NCBI RefSeq assembly: GCF_027409185.1 | Contig: NC_084461.1 | Span: forward strand, 189,492,501 to 189,556,500 | Source of the DNA: Cynocephalus volans | Taxonomy: Eukaryota > Chordata > Mammalia > Dermoptera > Cynocephalidae | Direction of reading: 5' to 3' | Length of the DNA: 64,000 nt | In this document: in pieces, positions 10,255 through 20,892 of the stretch | Layout: each line of letters begins with the position of its first letter | Position numbering within the stretch: position 1 is the first letter of the stretch | Made by a program: the position numbers and the translations under genes | Notes under the pieces: model-generated | Seen by the model: the letters and a program-made list of their open reading frames with translations, nothing else | Database searches by the model: none | What the model was told of the DNA's origin: nothing

Positions 10255-10329
10255 TTCTTTTTTTTTCGGCAGCTGGCTGGTACGGGGATCTGAACCTGTG
10301 ACCTTGGTGTTATAAGGCTGCACTCTATA
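10255..10329 (-). repeat. t-SINE, 5'-truncated
   Basis: Minus orientation; reverse strand reads 'ataacaccaaggtcacaggt' and 'gatccccgtaccagccagc'. Flanked by cttaggtcaatttct (10240-10254) and cttaggttaatttct (10330-10344). Confidence 0.85.
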
Positions 10330-10344
10330 CTTAGGTTAATTTCT

Positions 10345-10640
10345 GTTTATATTCCATTTTATGTGTTTTTCTCTACCCAGACTTGTTAATTATATTTTAT
10401 AGTTTATAAAATATTAATATGGTTCTAAGTTAAAACTGCAAAATGGTCTACTGAGAAATGTCACTAACCCCCCATACCCTTCACGCACATTAACATCTTC
10501 ATCCTTTTGACCTTGTTTGCATCCACTGCCTGGGCCAACCAATCACATTAGCATCTGTTTTATTTCTATTTTTGTCCTTTCCCAAAACTTCCCTGTTGTT
10601 TCTTTTTGCCAAAATAACCAAACACATCTTGTATTTTCTT
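10345..10640. other. Intergenic, old L1-like debris
   Basis: AT-rich sequence; 'tcactaaccccccataccct..' resembles the reverse strand of an ancient L1 3' end. Not resolved further. Confidence 0.35.
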
Positions 10641-10686
10641 TTTTTTTTCTTCTGCGGTGTCCCCCTGGGCTGCCAGGCCAACCTCC
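10641..10686 (-). mobile_element. 46-bp micro-retroposon with 18-bp TSD
   Basis: Poly-T followed by about 37 unique bases (reverse strand ends ..acaccgcagaag then A's), flanked by cacatcttgtattttctt (10623-10640) and cacatctcgtattttctt (10687-10704). Looks like a severely 5'-truncated poly(A) RNA inserted by L1 machinery; source RNA unknown. Confidence 0.65.
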
Positions 10687-10904
10687 CACATCTCGTATTT
10701 TCTTATGTCCCCTTCTTTCTTACAACCGTAGCATACTACAAATACTACAAAAACTCAAGTTTTTTCACTTAAGATATTCTGAATATCATTCCATTGTGTG
10801 GATATATCATAGTTTTTTCACCCATTCTCCTATGTATGTGTTTAGGTTGTTTCCAATATTTTACGACTAAAAGCTATGTTGCAATAAATAAATTTGTGAC
10901 TATG

Positions 10905-11155
10905 TATTTGTAGTACGCAGAATTTTAAGCTGGCCCCCAAGATTCCTACCTCCTGGTGTACACACCCTATATAATTCCCTCCCTTTGAGTTTGGGCAGGA
11001 TTGTAGGATGGATTTCACTTCCATTATTAGGTTATGTTAATGACAAAACTGAAGGGATTTTGCAGGTGTAAGTAAAATCTCAAATCAGTTGACTGTGAAT
11101 TAATAAAAAGGGAGATTATCCAGAGCAGGCCTGACAATCAGCTGATCCCTTAAAA
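10905..11155 (+). mobile_element. Old LTR/MER-type fragment
   Basis: 'gcagaattttaagctggccc..', 'gattaggttatgttaatgac' and 'aaaagggagattatccagag' resemble the 5' part of an old mammalian LTR or MER repeat known to me, but I cannot name the family with confidence. Confidence 0.45.
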
Positions 11156-11159
11156 GGCA

Positions 11160-12235
11160 TTGGGAGAACTGAACCAATTCCTTGAAGACCACAAACTACC
11201 AAAATTCAACCAAGGTGAAGTAGACAATCAGAATAGACCTAGAGCCATTAAATAAATTGAATTTGTAATTTAAAAGCTCCCCCAAAAAGAAATCTCCATG
11301 CCCAGGTGGTTTTACTAGAGAATTCTACCAAACATTTATTTATTTATTTATTTATTTTTGTCTTTTTGTGACCAGTAAGGGGATCGCAACCCTTGGCTTG
11401 GTGTCGGCCGCACCGCGCCCAGCCAGTGACCACACCAGCCACTCCTATATAGGATCCGAACCCACGGCGGGAGCGCTGCTGCACTCCCAAGTGCCGCACT
11501 CTCCTGAGTGCGCCATGGGGCCGGCCCTCTACCAAACATTTAAAGAAGAATTAGCACCAATTTTATACAATCTTTTCTAGAAAATAAAACTCATTTTATG
11601 AGGCTAGTATTCACCTGATAACAAAAACAAAGACAATACAAAAAAAGAAAGCTACAGACCAGTATCTCTAATGAAACTGGATGTAAAAGTCCTCAACAAA
11701 ATGTAAGCTAACTGAATCCAGAAATGTGTAAAAAGAATTGTACAACTGCAAAGCTGGTCAACATTAGAAAGTCAGTGTAATCCATCATATCAACAAGCTA
11801 AAGAAAAATAATGATGACATCATTTGGTGCAAAAAGCATTTACAAAATCCAGCATCCATTTATGATAAAAATTCTGAGCAAGACAGTGTGCTATTGGCAG
11901 AGGGATGCCACATAGGCCAATGGAACAGAAAAGAGAACCCAAAAGTAAATACAAATATATTCAACTGATTTTTGACAATGGTGAAAAAATGAATTCAATA
12001 GAGGAATGCTAGCCTTTTCAACAAATGGTGCTGGAGCAATTGGACATCCATAGGCAAAAAAAATGAGCTTAACACTCACACTTTATACAAAAATTAATTC
12101 AATATGAATCATAAACTTAAATGTAAAACAGAAACTTATAAAACTTTTACAAGAAAACAATAAAGTCTTCCAGATTTAGGGCTAGCCAGAGTTCTTAGAC
12201 TTAGAGCTATACATCAACAATGAACAATCTAATTT
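11160..12235 (+). mobile_element. Ancient L1 ORF2 fragments
   Basis: Plus-strand L1 ORF2-like sequence (reverse-transcriptase region 'gagaattctaccaaacattt', later 'caacaaatggtgctggagca') with many stops. Interrupted by the t-SINE at 11339-11527. Confidence 0.7.
11339..11527 (-). repeat. t-SINE, GC-rich subfamily
   Basis: Minus orientation, poly-T/(ttta)n on the left; contains 'ctatataggatccgaaccca' and a weakened gggag..ctccc inverted repeat. Target duplication tctaccaaacattta at 11324-11338 and 11528-11542, inside L1 ORF2. Confidence 0.9.
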
Positions 12236-13005
12236 TAGGTTTTGCATTTTAGGTATATGACCCATTTCAAATTCATTTTTTAAATGTAGTGCAGTGTATG
12301 AATACCCAGAACTATTTGTTGAAAAAGATTATCCTTCCTTCACTGAAATGCTTTGCATTTTTGTCAAAAATTAATTGGACTCTCTTCTGTTCCACTGATT
12401 TATGTCCACACCATACTCTTGATTACCACAGCTTTATAATAAGCCCTAAAGTCAGATAATTGTAAGTCCTCAACTTTATTCTATTTCAAAATTATTTCAG
12501 TAAATCTAGGTCCTGACCATGTCTATATTGATTTTAGAACCAGCTCTTTCAATTTCTACAAAAAGCCTGCAGGGCTTTTGACTGGGATTCCCTAATTTGA
12601 GGAGAATTGACATCTTTACAACATTGAGTTTTCGGATCTATGAACTTGGTATATCTCCTTATTTGTTATGGTCTTCTTTAATGTCTCTAAGCAGTGTTTT
12701 GTAATTTTCAATGTACAGTTCTTGCACATAGTTTGTAACATTTGTCTCTAAGTATTTAATATTTTTGATGATGTAAATCATTTAAATTTTTTTAATTTCA
12801 AATTTTTTATTGCTTGCATTTATAAATACAGTTGATTTTTGTATATTTGATCTTGGGATCCATCTTGTATCCTACAACTTTGTTAAACTGTTGTAGCTTT
12901 TTGTAGATTCTATTAGATTTTCTACATACAGTATCATGCCATGTGCAAATAAAGACAGTTTTACTTATTCCTTTCAAATCTGGGAGCCCTATATTTCTTT
13001 TTCTT

Positions 13006-13395
13006 TTTCTTAAATGTCAGATTTCTTTATTCTTAATATGTGCACATTATAGTTTACTTAAATACAAAGTGTTCATTTTCCTTTCAGGTAAGAAATTACA
13101 CTGACATTTCCATGTCAATTAGAATCTTTTTAATTAACCTTTCCATTAAAAATAAATAAACATTTAAATTACTGAACTATTATATTCGTTAGTCTCAATA
13201 CCTCTTATAATACTTAAAACTTTAGAAAACAGATCTTAAACCTTGACTAGAGGTGGTGTCCAGTTCTGAGCAGGCCCTGTGAGGGGTGCCAGACTGTTTG
13301 CTGGCACCTGAGACAATGCCCATCACCACCTTGGCACATCCCCATCCCCTTCCTCCATGACGGCTCAACACGCTGGCCACTGGTGCTCTGCTGTG
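13006..13395 (-). pseudogene. Processed retrocopy of an mRNA 3' end
   Basis: Minus orientation. The reverse strand ends with AATAAA, then about 17 nt, then an A-rich tail, and the insert is bracketed by tatttctttttctt (12992-13005; 13396-13409). These are the hallmarks of L1-mediated retroposition of a polyadenylated mRNA, here 5' truncated to ~390 nt and mostly 3' UTR. I do not recognise the parent gene; no frame is convincing. Confidence 0.7.
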
Positions 13396-13741
13396 TATTT
13401 CTTTTTCTTTCTTGGATAAAACTGGGCTGAAACTCCCAGTATAATGTTGAACAGAAGTGGTGACATTCTTGTTTTGTTCCTGATCTTAATCTTTCATGAA
13501 TAAGTATGATACTCTATATCAGTTTTAATAGCTATAGGACTATTTTTTTTGGGGGGGGGATGAGAGTTGGTGGTTTGTGTCTTTCTAGGAATTTGTCCAT
13601 TTCAATGAGCTGTTGAATTTATTGGTGTTCATAATATTCCCTTATTATTTTTTAAATATCTTGTAAAATCTGTAGTGATGTCACCTGATGTTGATAATTT
13701 GTGTCTTTTCTCTTTTTTCTTGGTCCATTTGGCTAGAGCAG

Positions 13742-13950
13742 GAGTCCTCAAACTTTTTCTTAAAGGCCAAACCATAAATATTTAAGACTTTGTAGGCCAT
13801 ATGGTCTCTGTTACAACTACTCAATAATGCTGTTGTAGAGTGAAATCAGTCATAGACAATACACAGACGAATGGGTGATACTGTTCCAATAAAACTTTAT
13901 GTACAAAAACAGGCAGCTGGATTATGGGCCATTGTGTGCCAATCCTTAGT
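13742..13950 (+). mobile_element. hAT/Charlie-type DNA transposon fragment
   Basis: 'gtcctcaaactttttcttaaaggccaaacc' type start, 'tttgtaggccatatggtctc' and 'ccaataaaactttatgtaca' match a common mammalian hAT MITE family (MER-series) as remembered. Nested in the antisense L1. Confidence 0.6.
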
Positions 13951-14291
13951 ATTGAGATTTATCAGTTTTATTGATCTTAAAAAAATCAGCTTTGGTTCTG
14001 TTGATTTCCTCTATCAGTTTCCTGCTTCCCTTTCATTGATTTCTATTTGATCTTTATAATTTCCTTTCTTCTGCTTATTTTGAGCTTAATTTGTTCTTTT
14101 TCTAGTTTCTTAAGGTCAAAGCTGAGGTCACTGATTTGAGACATTTCTTCTTTTCTAATATAGTGCTCAGTACTGTAAATTTCCCTCTAAGTACTGCCTT
14201 AGCTACAGCTCACAAACTTTGATGTGTTTTTTCATTTTCATTCAGTTCAAAATATTTTCTGATTTCCCCTTTGATTTCTTCTTTGACCTAT

Positions 14292-14693
14292 TGTCTTAGT
14301 CCGTTTTGTGTTGCTATAACAGAAATACCTGAGACTGGGTAATTTATAAGGAAAAGAGGTTTATTTGGCTTATGATTCTGGTACAGCTGCATCTGGCATG
14401 GGCCTCAGGCTCCTTCTACTCATGGCAGAAAGCAGCAGGCAGCCAGCAGGGACAAGCAGATCACATGGCGAGAGGAAGCAGGAGAGAGAGAGGAGGTGCC
14501 AGGGTCTTTTAAGCAACCAGCTCTCGTGGGAACTAATAGAATGAGATCTCACACAGAACCCCCACCCCCCAGAGAGAGCATTAATCCATTCATGAGGGAT
14601 CTGCCCCCATGACTCAAACAACTTCCAGCACTGCCACATTGGGGATCAGATTTCCACATGAATCTTGGAGGGGACAACACATCCAAACTATCA
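14292..14693 (-). repeat. 3' LTR of the MaLR provirus
   Basis: 402 bp. The reverse strand ends in the usual sequence 'ataaattacccagtctcagg' and a terminal ..aca; partner of 16264-16665. Confidence 0.88.
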
Positions 14694-15415
14694 TTCCACC
14701 CCTGGCCCCCCAAAACTCATGTCACTCTCACATACAAAATACAATCATTCCATCCTGACAGTCCCCAAAGTCTTAGCTTGTTCCAGCACCAACTTAAAGT
14801 CCAAAGTCTCATCTGAAACCAAAAGCAAAAGTCCTTCCAGCTGTGAACCTGTAAAAGTCAAAACCAAATTTATCTACTGCCAAGATACAATGGTGGAACA
14901 GACACTGGGTACACGTTCCCATTCCAAAAGGGAAGAATAGGCCAGAAGAGAGGAGAAACAGGCCCCAAACAAGTCTGAAACCCAGCAGGGCAGACATTAT
15001 GTCTTTAAACTCCAAAATAATCTTTGATTCCAAGTCCTGCATCCTGGGCACAATTGAGCATCTGGGCCCCCAAAGCATTGGGCAGCGTTGCTTCCACAGC
15101 TCTGCCAGGCACAGCCCAGTGGGCTGTGCTGGTGCCTGTGGCTTTTCCAGACCATGTTCCACTCTGATAGCTCCATAGGTCTGGGGTCTCCATGGTGGCT
15201 TGACTCTACTGGATATTTCCCTGGTGGGGGCCCTCTGTGGGGGCTCCAACCCAACTTTTCTGCTCAGCATTGCTCCAGTAGATGGTCTCTGTGGTGGCTC
15301 CACCCCTGCAGCAGGTCTCTGCCTGGGCCCCCAGGCTTTCCATACATCCTGTGAAATCTGGGTGGAGGCTGCCACACCTCCATTGTTCTCATGTCCTGCC
15401 TGCCGGCCTGCAGAC

Positions 15416-16258
15416 TTAATCTGGATGCCACCAAGGTTTCAGGCTTCTACTCTCCAGAGCTGCTGCATGAACCACAGTTGGGGCTGCTCTAGCCAGAGCA
15501 GCTGTGATGCAGGGAGCAGGTTCCTGAGGGCAACTGTGCCCCAGGTTTGTCTTCTGGGACAACTCAGTCCTTCTAGGCCTCAGGGTCTTTGATTGGAGGG
15601 GCACCCTTCCAGACTTCTGAAGTGCCTTTAGGGCTTTTTTCCCATTGTCCTGGTTATTAGCATCTGGCTGCCTCACCACCAAGATAGTATTTGTAACCAT
15701 CTTATCTGCCTCACCCTTGCATTTTTCTCCTGTTATCCACTTCTCTACCACATGGCCAGGCTGCAAATTTACCAAATATTTTCTCTCTGCTTCCCTTTTA
15801 AATTCTGGCTTTATGTCATGCCTTTGCCACCATAACTCACAGTAGGCTGTTAAAAGTAACCATGCAGCTTCCTTAATGCTTTGCTGTTTGGAAATTTCTT
15901 CTGCCAGACATTCTGATTCACAGCTCTTAAGTCCCACCTTCCAGAAAGCCCGAGGGCATGGATACAATGCAGGCAAATTCCTTGCTATGGTGTAGGAAGG
16001 GTGACCTTTTGCCCAATTCCTGATAAGTTCCTCATTTCTATCTGAGACCTCATCATCAGCATGGTCTTTACTGTCCACATTTCTATCAGCATTCTGGTCA
16101 CAACCATTTGACCAGTCTCTAAAATGTTCCAAACTTTCCCTCATCTTTTTGTCTTCTAAGTCCTCCAAACTCCTCCAACCTTTGCCCATAACCCAGTTCC
16201 AAAGCTGCATCCACATTTTCAGGTATCTGTATAGCAACACCCCACTCCTCAGTACCAA
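15416..16258 (-). CDS. MaLR internal open frame, 280 codons
   Basis: An uninterrupted frame in the first half of the MaLR internal region, starting six bases inside the 5' LTR boundary. The predicted product is charged and Trp-rich at its start, with no zinc knuckle, protease or polymerase motif that I can see. It corresponds in position to the gag-like ORF of MST/THE1 elements. Survival may be chance. I would not treat it as a host gene without expression data. Confidence 0.4.
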   Translation of the reverse strand: MVLRSGVLLYRYLKMWMQLWNWVMGKGWRSLEDLEDKKMRESLEHFRDWSNGCDQNADRNVDSKDHADDEVSDRNEELIRNWAKGHPSYTIARNLPALYPCPRAFWKVGLKSCESECLAEEISKQQSIKEAAWLLLTAYCELWWQRHDIKPEFKREAERKYLVNLQPGHVVEKWITGEKCKGEADKMVTNTILVVRQPDANNQDNGKKALKALQKSGRVPLQSKTLRPRRTELSQKTNLGHSCPQEPAPCITAALARAAPTVVHAAALESRSLKPWWHPD

Positions 16259-16263
16259 TTTTC

Positions 16264-16665
16264 TGTTTTAGTCCATTTTTGTGTTGCTATAACAGAAATA
16301 CCTAAGACTAGGTAATTTATAAGGAAAAGAGCTTTATTTGGTTATGATTCTGGACAGCTGCATCTGGCAAGGGCCTCAGACTGCTTCTACTCATGGCAGA
16401 AAGCAGCAGGCAGCCAGGGACAAGCGGATCACATGGCAAGAGGAAGCAAGAGAGAGAGAGAGGAGGTGCTAGGGTCTTTTAAGCAACCAGCTCTCACGGG
16501 AACTAATAGAGTGAGATCTCACTCAGGATCTCCACCCCCCAGAGAGAGCATCAATCCATTCATGAGGGATCCGCCCTCTTCACTTAAACAGCTTCCAGCA
16601 CTGCCCCATTGGGGATCAGATTTCCACATGAGTTTTGGTGGGGACAACACATCCAAACTCTATCA
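16264..16665 (-). repeat. 5' LTR of the MaLR provirus
   Basis: 402 bp. Starts (reverse strand) tgatagagtttggatgtgtt; ends ..ctaaaaca. Confidence 0.88.
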
Positions 16666-16835
16666 CCTATGGGCTATTTATTAGCGTGTAACTTACTCTC
16701 CAAATACTTGGTATCAGCTAGCTGCAAAAAAAAAAATTTTGGGGGGGATATTTTGTAGGTTTGTTTTCGCTATTGATTTCTAATTTAATTTCACTGTGGT
16801 CAGAGAACATATTTTGTATGATTTGAATCCTTTTA

Positions 16836-17512
16836 TTTTAATTTTTAATTTTTATTGAATTATAATTGATTATACATATTTTGGGGGTTCAACGTTGACA
16901 TGTTGATCAAATCAATATTACTAGCATATATATTGTTACAAATCATACTTATTCTTTATGCCCCTTGTCCAATCTCTCCCCATCCCCCTGCCCCCTCTAA
17001 TTACCCTGGATTTCTTCTCTTCTCTCCCTCTGAAAGAGTAATGGTTACTCTGTTGATTTGTTGCCTAGATGATCTGTCCAATGCTGAGAGGTGTGTTCAG
17101 GTCCCCCAATATTATCATAGAGCAGATGCTTCTTCTGTCACCCTGGAATGGGCATTGTGGAAAGAGACATCCTCTTTTTTTCTTTGGTCTCTGCTGGTGA
17201 CTCTCCTTGTGTCAATGCACTCCAGTGGCTGGGAGACCATACGCATGGTGGTTGTGGCGTCTAGCCACTTTTGTGGCAGCCGTGGTTATTGTGGTGGCTG
17301 TGGTGGGCCACCCACATGGAGATGATGTTTGTGGCATGCTCCTTGGTGCTGGCAGTGTGCCTGGTTGTGTGTGGGGGATCCAGTCCTCAGATCCAGACCT
17401 CAGGACCCTGGACAGGCTCTGAGGTACTGGCAGTGTGCCTGGTTGTGGGAGGGGGGGTCTGGTCCCCAGATCCAAGCCTCAGGTCCCCAGGTGGGCCCCA
17501 AGGCACTGGCAG
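16836..17512 (-). mobile_element. Composite L1-derived retroposon (non-autonomous)
   Basis: Bracketed by ttgaatcctttta at 16823-16835 and 17513-17525. On the minus strand it reads: two GC-rich tandem units of about 75 bp (each with 'acaaccaggcacactgccag'), a Cys/His-codon-like CCA-rich linker, a piece of L1 ORF2 endonuclease region ('cacacctctcagcattggac', 'agatcatctaggcaacaaat'), a polypurine G-rich stretch, then an L1-type 3' end with an A-rich tail. ORF1 and most of ORF2 are absent. See findings. Confidence 0.7.
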
Positions 17513-18251
17513 TTGAATCCTTTTAAATTTATTGAGACTTGTTTCATTGTCTAGAATATTCTCTAGGTCATAAATGTTCTTTATGCACTTGAAAAGAATG
17601 TACATTCAACTTTGGTTGGTTACAGTGTTATATAAATATCAATTAAGTAATATTGGTGATAGTGTTGTTGTGAAATAAGCCTTTACATCTTTACTGATTT
17701 TCTGTTTACTTGTTCTATCGGTTATTGGGAGTGTGTGTGGTGGGTGTGTGTTTCAGATCTCTGATTGTAATTGATATCAGATTGTTTTTCCTTATACTTT
17801 TATTAGTTGTTTCATTATTTTGAAGCCTTGTTATTAGGTGCATAAACATTTACAAGTTATGCTCTTGTTTAATTGGTACCTTTATTAGTATGAAATGACC
17901 CTCTGTATCCCTTGTAATAATAATTGCTCTGAAATATACTTTGTCTGATATTAATATAGCCACCTCAACTTTCTTCTGGTTAGTGTTAGCATAGTACATT
18001 TTTTCTGCCCTTTTACTTTTATCCTATTTCTGTCTATATATTTAAAGTGGGTTTCTCCTAGGCAGCATATAATGGTTTGTTTTTTTGTTTTTTCCTTTTG
18101 GTCCAGTCTGACAGTCTCTGCCTTTTAGTTGGGATGTTTAGATCATTTACATTTACTGTGACTATTGATGTGGTTGGGTTTAAACATATCATCTTGCTAT
18201 TTGTTTTCTGTCCCATGTGTTACCTTTTCTTTTTCTGCCTTATTTTGAGTA

Positions 18252-18350
18252 TTTTTTTTTTTTGGTGGCTGGCCAGTGTGGCGATCTGAACTCATGGCCT
18301 TGGTGTTACAAGGCTGTGCTCTAACCAACTGAGATAACTGGCCAGCCCCC
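18252..18350 (-). repeat. t-SINE monomer
   Basis: Minus orientation; reverse strand 'ggccagttatctcagttggt' and 'taacaccaaggccatgagtt'. Flanked by ttttgagta (18243-18251) and tttgagta (18352-18359). Confidence 0.88.
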
Positions 18351-18830
18351 CTTTGAGTACTTTTTAAGATTTCATTTTGTCTCCTTTTTTGGCTTATTAG
18401 AACTCTTTATTGTGTTACTTTAGTTGTTACTTTAGGGGTTATGGTATACATCTTTAATTTACCAAGATCTACTGTCAAGTGATATTATACCACTTCATTT
18501 TTGTTATTACAAAAGCATATTTCATTTCTCTCCTCTCAGCCTTTGTGCAATTGTCATATATTTTATTTCTTCATTTGTTACAAATTCCCAATACATCATT
18601 GTTTTGTTCAGTCAATTATCTTTTAAGAGTTTTAAATAAGAAAAATGTCTTTTACATTTACACATGTAATTACTACTTTTCATGATCTTTTGGCAGATCC
18701 ATATTTCTATCTGGTATCATTTTCCTCCTGCTTGAAGGACTTCCTTTAACTTTGTTGTAGTACAGGTTAGCTGGTGATGAATCCTGTAAGCTTTCATATG
18801 TCTAAAAAAGGTCTTTATTTCTCCTTTGCT

Positions 18831-19400
18831 TTTTAAAAGTGATGATGTAATACATATAACATGAAATTTAACATCTTAATCATTTTTAAGTGTACAGTTC
18901 AGTGGCACTAAGTACATTATTCACAAGGTTGCAGCCATCACCACTATCTGGTTTCAGAATTTCTGTCACAAAAAGAAAACCCAGTACCCATTAAGCACTT
19001 ACTCTTCAACCACTAATCTGATTTGCCTCTATCAATTTATCTATCCTCTACTTCACTATTTGAAAGATATTTTTGTCAGGTATAGAATTCTAGGTTTGTT
19101 CATTTGAAGAGCTAGACTTAGCCCTTTCTGTCTGTAAACTCATGTCATCTTAAGTTTTTCATAATTTGCTTGTCTTATGTCGGCAATTTGTGTCCTGTTT
19201 TCTCTCTTCTTCCTTTGCAGAACTCCAGTTATAGTTGGGTGTTGATGCTTTTAGACTGATCCTTTCATTTTTTATTTTCTCTCATTTTCTTTTGTTCTAC
19301 TTTATGGGTGATTTCCCTTATTTAATGGATGCCATACTTTTTCTTGTACTTTTGTGGCATAGTTGTTTTTTGGATATCTTCTACTCTCTGTAATTTCCGT
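18831..19400. mobile_element. L1 3'-end debris
   Basis: 'agtgtacagttcagtggcac..' and 'gcagccatcaccactatctg' resemble a common old L1 3' region, followed by antisense L1 ('tagaattctaggtttgttca'). Boundaries uncertain. Confidence 0.5.
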
Positions 19401-19413
19401 TTCTTGGGAGTTA

Positions 19414-19527
19414 CGTTTTTTTTTTTTTTTTTTTTTTTTTTGGCGGCTGACTGGTACAGGCAACCAAACCCTTGACCTTCGGTTTACAAGGCCACACTCT
19501 AACCAACTGAGCTAACCGGCCAGCCCC
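19414..19527 (-). repeat. t-SINE monomer
   Basis: Long poly-T then 'ggcggctgactggtacaggc'; reverse strand has 'ggttagctcagttggttaga'-like A box. Flanking repeat tgggagtta at about 19405-19413 and 19530-19538. Confidence 0.88.
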
Positions 19528-20892
19528 TCTGGGAGTTATTTTTGTTTTAGTCATTTGTTGTAGACTTTCCCTCAAACTTCTGATGCTTTTGGCTGTCTGT
19601 ATATGTAAGAGTGGGGCACTAAGATTATCAGTTCTCTTCAATTGTTGGCTTTCACTGTAGGACAATTAGGCATTTTCACTGGAGATCCCCAGATGTCATT
19701 ATCTGTAGTTCTTTTCTCTGGCTTAGTTCAGAGAAAAGTCTTCTGTTCCACTGCATAAACCTGGAGTAGGGCTGGGAAAGGGGTTGGGATGTTCAGTAGA
19801 TAGACAGACCTTAATTTTTGTCCCCGTTTTCAGTCTGGTCCTTCCCTCTCCAAGTGCTTGTGGGCTGGAGTTTTGAGCTTCTCAGGTTGTTCCTCCAAAA
19901 TATAACTTCTCATCTTGAAATTCTAATTGCTTCTTACAGGAGCTTCCATCCCTGTTTTTCCCTAGCACATGGGACCTCTTGTTCCTCCCATTTACAATTT
20001 TTTTAAAGGGAGCTACAAATAAGTTTGCTTTCTATTATGATGTGCTCCAGCTAAGTCATTTATTATTCTTCCATCAGCTGTCCTCTTTCAATTGTGGATT
20101 GAAATGATAATTTTCTCTTGGTTTTATATAGACAGAATGTGTGCTTTTATTTCTTGATTTCCTTGTTTTGCCATACTTTTAAGAAACCATCTAATATTGC
20201 TACAGAGAAGTGCATGGAAGTGTACAGCTCAGAACACACATCTGTCGCCACTGCCCAAATCAAGAGACAACATTACCAAGATACCACAACCCCCCTCATG
20301 CTCTCTCCCAGTCATTCTCCCCACCCTGGGCCTAAAGTAACCACTGCCTTGACATTTTATCATTATCAGTTAATACTGTCCATGCTCAACATTATTTAGA
20401 TGGAATCATAACATTAAGCACTCTCTTAGGTCTAGCTTCTTTTGCTGATCATTATGTTTATCACTCATCCATATTGTTGCATGTAGTTTGTTCATTTTCC
20501 TTACTGTATGTTATTCTAGTGTATAGCATAGTTTATTTATTCTACCTTCAACTTGTTTGATGGACTTCAACTTGTTTCCAGTTTTGGCTGAGTATTAGTG
20601 CTGCCATGAACATTCTCAGACATGTCTTTTGGTGAATGTGTATATTTCTACTGGGTTTACACCTAGGAGAGGAATTTCTGGGTCATAGGGTATGTGTAGT
20701 AGACAGTGCTAATCAGTTTTCCAAAATAGTTGTAGGTTACATTCCCACAGCAGCGTATGACAGTTCTGATTGTTCCACAGCTTCCCCAACCATGCTATTG
20801 TCTTTCTAACCTTTTTGGTATATCTCATTGTGATTTTAATCTGTATTTTCCTGCTGACTAGTGAGGATGAATATCTTCTCACTATTGGATGG
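19528..20892 (-). mobile_element. Ancient L1 debris, antisense
   Basis: AT-rich old L1 sequence; the clearest part is 20440-20880 ('tgctgccatgaacattctca', 'gggtcatagggtatgtgtag', 'cccacagcagcgtatgacag'), the reverse strand of an L1 3' region. Confidence 0.5.

Larger units (their letters stand above)
12236..14286 (-). mobile_element. Ancient L1 ORF2, antisense, interrupted
   Basis: Reads as the reverse strand of L1 ORF2 ('tctgttccactgatttatgt', 'ttctttgaccta' at its right edge). It is interrupted by the retrocopy at 13006-13395, a hAT-like element near 13742-13950 and, at 14292, by the MaLR provirus, after which the same L1 resumes at 16671. Confidence 0.7.
14292..16665 (-). mobile_element. 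MaLR (MST-type) provirus, two LTRs
   Basis: Two 402-bp LTRs (14292-14693 and 16264-16665), roughly nine in ten bases alike by eye, flank a 1570-bp internal region. Termini are TG..CA, and a perfect 5-bp target duplication cctat lies at 14287-14291 and 16666-16670. Orientation is minus, so the right LTR is the 5' LTR. It sits in an older antisense L1 that continues on both sides. MaLR elements are non-infectious ERVL-related retrotransposons that lack pol and env; none is seen here. The internal region keeps one long frame (separate entry). Confidence 0.9.
16671..18830 (-). mobile_element. Ancient L1, antisense, continuation
   Basis: Continues the L1 broken by the MaLR provirus ('gggctatttattagcg', 'ttcactgtggtcagagaaca', 'ttgtttcattgtctagaata', 'atcagattgtttttccttat'). 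Interrupted by the composite retroposon 16836-17512 and the t-SINE 18252-18350. Confidence 0.7.

Noticed and set aside
14809-15375. Open frame of 188 codons, minus strand
   Set aside because: Lies in the non-coding 3' internal part of the MaLR provirus; no supporting features.
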